From positions 11,070-75,069 of the forward strand of contig JBBQJT010000012.1 in assembly GCA_038326165.1 (NCBI GenBank): DNA of 64,000 nucleotides, written 5' to 3'. Under the pieces are notes generated by a model. The model was not told the origin of the DNA and did not search any database. It saw only the letters and a list, made by a program, of their open reading frames with translations. Numbering within the stretch: the first letter of the stretch is position 1; each line of letters starts with the position of its first letter. A program made the position numbers and the translations under genes. Below, piece after piece: positions 59,320 to 64,000 of this stretch. The DNA is from JAEUUM01 sp038326165 (GTDB taxonomy: Bacteria; Bacteroidota; Bacteroidia; Chitinophagales; Saprospiraceae).

Positions 59320-59883
59320 ATGAAAAAATCTAAGATATCCATTATTTCATCAAGTATCAGAAATGGAAGATCAAGTCACAGACTCGCTTTATTTTTTGAG
59401 AAATATATTGCTGACAACCAACTTGGTACCACTGAAATTCTAGACCTAAAAGCCTATGACTTCCCACTATTTCACGAAAGGTTAAAATTTCTTGAAACCC
59501 CTCCCAAAAATGCAGTCGAATTTGCATCCAAAATCGTTGAGTCGGACGGTATCATTATTGTCGTACCTGAATACAATGGCGGATATCCTGCTAGCCTCAA
59601 GAATGTTATAGATCTTTTGCACATTGAGTGGCGGAACAAACCGGTGGCAATCGTTACTGTATCTTCTGGCAGTTTTGGTGGCACACAAGCTTTGGTTTCC
59701 TTGCAGTTTAGCCTTTGGAAGATCAAGGCATGGGTCATCACAGAAGCATTTCAAGTAGCAAATGTTATTAAAAGCTACAATGAGGATGGAAGCCCAATTG
59801 ATCCCTCAGCTATCGAAAAACCAGCAAGCGCCTTTGTCGGTGAACTGTTGAGATGTGCTAAGGAATATCGCAAAGAAATCTAA
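59320..59883 (+). CDS. NADPH-dependent FMN reductase family protein
   Basis: Flavodoxin-fold reductase of 187 residues. N-terminal phosphate-binding loop SSSIRNGRSSHRLA (about 10-23) and the FMN-contacting motif PEYNGGYPASLKNVIDLL (about 86-103) are typical. The third flavin-contact region is SSGSFGGTQAL (about 118-128). It is a cytoplasmic enzyme that reduces FMN, quinones or azo compounds with NAD(P)H; the physiological substrate is unknown. It starts 41 nt after the SOUL gene and could be in the same transcript. Confidence 0.9.
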   Translation: MKKSKISIISSSIRNGRSSHRLALFFEKYIADNQLGTTEILDLKAYDFPLFHERLKFLETPPKNAVEFASKIVESDGIIIVVPEYNGGYPASLKNVIDLLHIEWRNKPVAIVTVSSGSFGGTQALVSLQFSLWKIKAWVITEAFQVANVIKSYNEDGSPIDPSAIEKPASAFVGELLRCAKEYRKEI

Positions 59884-60059
59884 ATATTCATCCAAAATGA
59901 GTTGGATATCAAAAAAAGATTTTGTCATTATAATACTTAGGTAAAAATATTGGTGCTCCTATTGAAGCAAGTTGATGACTTCTAGTTTCGTTTTCTACAA
60001 GGAATATTTGAACATTTTTGCTTTTCTTTGCTTTCTATCTATTCAATTACAAATACGCT

Positions 60060-60560
60060 ATGGAGTATCATGATGCTAAGGAAAAATTTCTATCGCTATG
60101 GGGTACATTATCGGATAGTTGGGGAATAAGTAAAACCATGGGACAAATACATGCCCTATTGTTGATTTCACCTCAAAGTATGAGTACCGAAGAAGTCATG
60201 AACAGACTTAGCATAAGCCGCGGCAACGCACATCTCAACTTAAAAGCATTAATGGATTGGGGATTGATTTATTGCGAAATGAAACCTGGTGACCGCAAGG
60301 ATTTTTATTATGCCGAAAAGGATACCTGGGAAATTTTTCGAAAAATAGTCATCCAGCGGAAAAAGAAAGAACTGGATCCCGTAGTCAAATTATTTGACGA
60401 AATAGCTTCTGTCAAAGAAGATTGTGAAGAGTCCAAAGAATTCTGCAAGATGGTATCCGAACTCCGATTGATGAGCAATCAGGCTGACTCAATGTTGGAT
60501 AAAATTCTCAAAACAGATCCGAACTGGCTGACCAAAGGAATGCTTGCAATGTTAAAATAA
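60060..60560 (+). CDS. GbsR/MarR family transcriptional regulator
   Basis: Winged-helix DNA-binding regulator of 166 residues from the ATG at 60060; an alternative start at 60018 adds a hydrophobic stretch unlike the family and is rejected. The helix-turn-helix lies at about 40-75: LLISPQSMSTEEVMNRLSIS then RGNAHLNLKALMDWGLI, the pattern of GbsR-type regulators. The C-terminal half is a helical dimerisation region (about 100-160). These proteins often control osmoprotectant or membrane-transport genes, but no such target is adjacent here. It stands alone, 176 nt after the FMN reductase. Confidence 0.87.
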   Translation: MEYHDAKEKFLSLWGTLSDSWGISKTMGQIHALLLISPQSMSTEEVMNRLSISRGNAHLNLKALMDWGLIYCEMKPGDRKDFYYAEKDTWEIFRKIVIQRKKKELDPVVKLFDEIASVKEDCEESKEFCKMVSELRLMSNQADSMLDKILKTDPNWLTKGMLAMLK

Positions 60561-60705
60561 TTCAACACTGCACTGGCCAACTTTGGTTTTGCTTCTTGAA
60601 TAAATGATCGACAAATCAATAAAATGACTTAACAAGACTCAATCTTGGTCTTTTGATACAAGAACAAAATTGGAGCTCGTATCTTCGTACCCGCACTTGA
60701 ATACT

Positions 60706-61812
60706 ATGAAAATTACCAGCTTTTCGGGTTTGTATCCCAATCTTAATTTTGTAACCGAAACAGAATCTTTCTTCGAAGGTGTAAAACAAGAATACCTCAA
60801 ACTGAAGGAAAGTGGTTTTTTCAATGAATTTGATGCCAATTCGCTTTACGTTTATAGAATTTCAACTGATGCAAGGTCGCACACCGGATTTATTGTGGCT
60901 GTAGATATTGAGGAATACCTAACTGGCAATATCAAAAAGCATGAAGCAACCCTTTCTGCCAAAGAGCAAATACACGTCAATTTGGTCCTAAAAAACAGGG
61001 CTTTCCTCAAGCCAATATTATTGACTTATCCTTCAATAAATGAGCTTCATGATATCCTGAATCAAGTAACTGAGGAAAGTCAACCATTCTTATCTGTTGA
61101 AAAAGACGTATATGGTCAGGAGCATTCATTTTGGGTGATAGATCAGAATAAAAATGAAAAAATCATTCAACTTTTTGAAGAGAATATCCCGGTTGCCTAC
61201 ATTGCGGATGGACACCATAGAACCTCTACTACAGCGCTGCTCTATGAAAGACTAGCTGGTACTCCAGACCAACAGGCCTATCGTTACCTGATGGCAGGTT
61301 TTTTCCCTTCGGATGAACTTGAGGTGGATGAATTCAATAGAGTGGTTGAGGCCCTTGCAGAGCTTTCCACCAGCAGATTCATGGCACTACTTTCCAGAGT
61401 TTGCGATATCAAACCGCTGACCAGTCCTGAAAAGCCGCAAGCAAAGCATCAAATGACCTTGTTTATAAATAAAGAATGGTATATGCTCAATTGGAGAGCA
61501 GAAATTCTTGAAAAATACAAAGATGATGAAGTCATCCTTGATGTCAACTTATTGAATATTGAAATACTGGAAGGAATAATAGGAATCAAAGATATACGAA
61601 CAGATCAACGCGTGAAATATATTGAAGGTCCAGCAGGATTAAGTGGCTTGAAAAACATGGTTGTTCGGAATGATCACAGCATTGGGTTCTATATGTATCC
61701 AGTGTTGTTGGAAGAAATGATGACCCTAGCTGACCACAATCAAGTACTTCCACCAAAATCCACTTGGTTCCAACCGCGCCTGAGAAACGGGCTGATTATC
61801 ATGGATCACTGA
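60706..61812 (+). CDS. DUF1015 family protein
   Basis: 368 residues from the ATG at 60706; a TTG at 60670 would add 12. Family features include YVYRISTDARSHTGFIVAVD, HEATLSAKEQIHVNLVLKN, the conserved IADGHHRTSTTALLYER (about 175-191) and the C-terminal FMYPVLLEEMM-like FYMYPVLLEEMMTLADHN and MPPKSTWFQP-like LPPKSTWFQPRLRNGL. DUF1015 proteins are soluble and of unknown activity; in other Bacteroidota I recall them beside serine biosynthesis genes, which are not seen here. A weak TATCTTCG box lies at 60681-60688. Confidence 0.88.
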   Translation: MKITSFSGLYPNLNFVTETESFFEGVKQEYLKLKESGFFNEFDANSLYVYRISTDARSHTGFIVAVDIEEYLTGNIKKHEATLSAKEQIHVNLVLKNRAFLKPILLTYPSINELHDILNQVTEESQPFLSVEKDVYGQEHSFWVIDQNKNEKIIQLFEENIPVAYIADGHHRTSTTALLYERLAGTPDQQAYRYLMAGFFPSDELEVDEFNRVVEALAELSTSRFMALLSRVCDIKPLTSPEKPQAKHQMTLFINKEWYMLNWRAEILEKYKDDEVILDVNLLNIEILEGIIGIKDIRTDQRVKYIEGPAGLSGLKNMVVRNDHSIGFYMYPVLLEEMMTLADHNQVLPPKSTWFQPRLRNGLIIMDH

Positions 61813-61948
61813 ATTATGTAAACTTATTATGATAGGTTAATTTATTCAAGCCCCAACACAATAATGAGAATCCCTATCGTTTAAACTAAACCAAATAAGA
61901 ACTTGAAATCAGAATTTCAACTGCCTTCAACGCCTTTATTCCAACAAA

Positions 61949-63127
61949 ATGATCAGACAATATACAGCCGACTATATCCTACCAATCAGCGAAAATCCCA
62001 TCAAAAATGGGGTAATCACACTGGATGAAAACGATAGGATCGTAGAAATATCTGGACCTAAAAGCACCAAATCTGAGAAGTTAATAAAACTGAAAGGCAG
62101 TATTATTCCTGGCTTCATCAATGCCCATTGCCACCTTGAATTATCGCATCTGAAAGGCAAAATACCTACTGGAACACAACTCATACCTTTCATTACAACA
62201 GTGGTGCAAAAAAGGGGATCAAACAAACTACAAATAGCCAAAGCCATTGGGCAATCAGACGATGCAATGTGGAAAAACGGCATTCAGGCTGTAGGTGATA
62301 TTTGCAACACAACGGATACACTTACCACAAAAAGCAATAGCAAAATTCAATATTACAACTTTGTAGAGCTATTCGATTTGTGGCAAAACGATGGAACACA
62401 GAACGCCATCGATCAATACAGTAAAGTACTGACAAGCTTTCAAAAAAATCAAAAAAACGTTTCGGCAGTGCCTCATGCGCCATACAGCGTCACCCCTGAA
62501 TTGTTTGAAGCCATCCGACTACTCAATCAAGGTAAATACGTCTCAGTTTCTATTCACAATCAAGAAACGAAGCCAGAAAATGAGATGTTTCAGGAAGGGA
62601 ACGGCCATTTCTATCAATTTTACAAATCGTTTGGTCTTAACCTTGATCATTTTTACAAAACTGAAACAAGTTCAATCTATTATGCAATGGACCAAATGGA
62701 TCCAACCCAGCGAAGCATTTTTGTACACAATACCTTGACTAAGCTGGAGGAAATTCAATCTGCAATACAATGGTCCGACGAGGTTTATTGGGCCACATGT
62801 CCCAATGCCAATCTCTACATTGAGAACACTTTGCCATTTTACAAATCCTTCATCGAAACGGATGCGAATGTATGCATTGGTACGGATAGCTTGAGTTCCA
62901 ATTGGCAATTGAGTATTTTGGAAGAGATGAAGACCATCAAAAAATACAATTCATGGATGCCTATTGAAACTATTTTGAAATGGGCGACGCTCAACGGTGC
63001 CAAAGCTTTAGGATTTGACAAACAACTGGGCAGCCTTGAATTGGGCAAAACTCCTGGATTGGTGCAGCTGAATTGGGTTCCCGGCTCCAAATCCTTCCAT
63101 AAAACAAAGGCCACAAGATTGGTTTGA
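61949..63127 (+). CDS. Amidohydrolase family protein, candidate aminofutalosine deaminase
   Basis: Metal-dependent hydrolase of 392 residues with a TIM-barrel core. The metal site is visible: NAHCHLELSHLKG (H60, H62), VPHAPYSVTPEL, SIHNQE, and GTDSLSSNWQLS with the Asp near 312. The motif set, above all HCHLELSH and GTDSLSSN, resembles deaminases of the TRZ/ATZ type and the aminodeoxyfutalosine deaminases of the alternative menaquinone pathway. That pathway assignment is tentative because no mqn gene is in the window. The small domain at both ends (ADYILPISENPIKNGVITLD and LGKTPGLVQLNW) is normal for the superfamily. It converges with the T9SS protein gene, with 69 nt between. Confidence 0.8.
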   Translation: MIRQYTADYILPISENPIKNGVITLDENDRIVEISGPKSTKSEKLIKLKGSIIPGFINAHCHLELSHLKGKIPTGTQLIPFITTVVQKRGSNKLQIAKAIGQSDDAMWKNGIQAVGDICNTTDTLTTKSNSKIQYYNFVELFDLWQNDGTQNAIDQYSKVLTSFQKNQKNVSAVPHAPYSVTPELFEAIRLLNQGKYVSVSIHNQETKPENEMFQEGNGHFYQFYKSFGLNLDHFYKTETSSIYYAMDQMDPTQRSIFVHNTLTKLEEIQSAIQWSDEVYWATCPNANLYIENTLPFYKSFIETDANVCIGTDSLSSNWQLSILEEMKTIKKYNSWMPIETILKWATLNGAKALGFDKQLGSLELGKTPGLVQLNWVPGSKSFHKTKATRLV

Positions 63128-63196
63128 TCTTGCAGCCTTTGGAGGTCGAATTTAGTTTTATTTCAAATTAAATTGAAAAATGATAAGTTGATGTAT

Positions 63197-64000
63197 TTAC
63201 ATCTTCAATACCTTTTTCAATATTTTGTAGCCATCGATTTCTATTTCCAATAAATAAATTCCCGAATTTAATCCACTAAGATCAAATTCATAAAGCTTAT
63301 TCGCATCAACTGATTCTTGGTAGACATTAACAATCCTTCCTTGAACGTCAAAGATCTTGATTCCTGATACTTTCTGGTAGGAGTTTAATTGAACCAGAAC
63401 CTTTCCTGTTGTAGGATTTGGAAAAACTTCAATTCCATCTGAAGTCTCTTCTTCTTCAGTTGAAACAGTTCCAATTCTTACATTCCTACAATAGGTATTT
63501 GAACCATAAATATTGCTAACTGTTTCACACACTTCATATACACCACCCTTTGAATAAGTATAGATGGGATTTATTTCCTTTGATGTTCCGCCATCACCAA
63601 ATGTCCAAAACCACTCCGTTGGCTCATAAGATGAATTATCTATAAACTCAATGGTTTTAGCATTGAACGTGTCAGGATAATACCTAAAGTTAGCTAATGG
63701 TTCATTGTTCAAACCCAAAGTATCACAACTACTGCCATCTATTGGACCCAAACGATAGTATGGAAAATTTGGTAGATTGCCTTGATTAAAAAATGGGAAT
63801 CTATAAACTCGCTCTCTGAACTGACATGCTTTTCCAAGTTCATTGGGGCGTTCAATAACATGAAAGAGCTTAGATGACCATATTGAAATAACGTAGATTT
63901 TACCATCTGGTCCAGTCTGCATCATAAAATAATTGGTTGGCCCAGCTATCGGCGGACTAGGCCAAATCAAACCATCCCAAGTGGCAATTGTATCTCGATT
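63197..64000 (-). CDS. T9SS-sorted protein with PKD domain, C-terminal part (cut by window edge)
   Basis: The minus-strand frame is open from 64000 to the stop at 63197, giving 267 visible residues; the start is outside the window. It begins NRDTIATWDGLIWPSPPIAG and then QTGPDGKIYVISIW, as in Bacteroidota surface proteins with repeated beta-propeller-like reads. A PKD domain follows (about 105-175; FWTFGDGGTSKEINP is the core), then a type A sorting domain (about 188-267; FPNPTTGKVLVQLNSYQKVSG to the end). It is exported by T9SS. The missing N-terminus could hold the functional domain. Function not known. Confidence 0.85.
   Translation of the reverse strand, partial: NRDTIATWDGLIWPSPPIAGPTNYFMMQTGPDGKIYVISIWSSKLFHVIERPNELGKACQFRERVYRFPFFNQGNLPNFPYYRLGPIDGSSCDTLGLNNEPLANFRYYPDTFNAKTIEFIDNSSYEPTEWFWTFGDGGTSKEINPIYTYSKGGVYEVCETVSNIYGSNTYCRNVRIGTVSTEEEETSDGIEVFPNPTTGKVLVQLNSYQKVSGIKIFDVQGRIVNVYQESVDANKLYEFDLSGLNSGIYLLEIEIDGYKILKKVLKM

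Overview
The window looks like a chromosomal segment of a Bacteroidota bacterium, most likely of the Saprospiria/Chitinophagia type. The evidence is an LpxC-FabZ fusion, type IX secretion (T9SS) C-terminal sorting domains on several proteins, lipoprotein signals ending in Cys, promoters of the Bacteroidota form TTG-N17-20-TAnnTTTG, a lack of Shine-Dalgarno sites, and an AT-rich composition. The family-level assignment is inference. No phage, insertion sequence, CRISPR array or rRNA was seen.

Layout. 1-5.5 kb: the start of alaS (cut by the window edge), an M23 peptidase with a MerR regulator, and a converging lipid A operon (lpxC/fabZ - lpxA - ABC ATPase). 5.6-29.4 kb: two copies of one two-gene cassette on the minus strand. 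Each copy has a consensus promoter, a long untranslated leader (about 375 and 545 nt), a small secreted protein of 148 or 150 aa, and a giant T9SS-exported protein (4676 or 2323 aa). The giants share roughly 2,030 C-terminal residues (about 1,770 of them very similar), including P-domains, a dockerin-like and a cohesin-like module and a sorting domain. Their N-terminal parts are unrelated. This is the part of the window most likely to be an undescribed system. 29.4-31.1 kb: an orphan lipoprotein and an LpxL-type acyltransferase.

31.2-46.8 kb: a surface/periplasm block with a GH92 alpha-mannosidase, two tandem VCBS-UnbV lipoproteins on the plus strand, a fatty acid hydroxylase with a small membrane partner, and two tandem larger VCBS-UnbV lipoproteins on the minus strand. 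The plus-strand pair shares a 119-bp perfectly identical tract, consistent with gene conversion. 46.9-47.1 kb: an initiator tRNA with its own promoter and terminator. 47.1-63.1 kb: mostly housekeeping genes: a GH18 protein, YifB/ComM, exonuclease III, a DUF962 protein, a TonB-C protein, PBP1A, a small membrane protein, a HEAT-cyclophilin lipoprotein, gcvT, DUF2177, SOUL, an FMN reductase, a GbsR-type regulator, DUF1015 and an amidohydrolase. The window ends inside another T9SS/PKD protein.

The genes point to a Gram-negative cell that invests heavily in its exterior: lipid A synthesis, peptidoglycan synthesis and turnover, lipoproteins, and very large exported modular proteins. All functional statements rest on motif reading; no database search was run.
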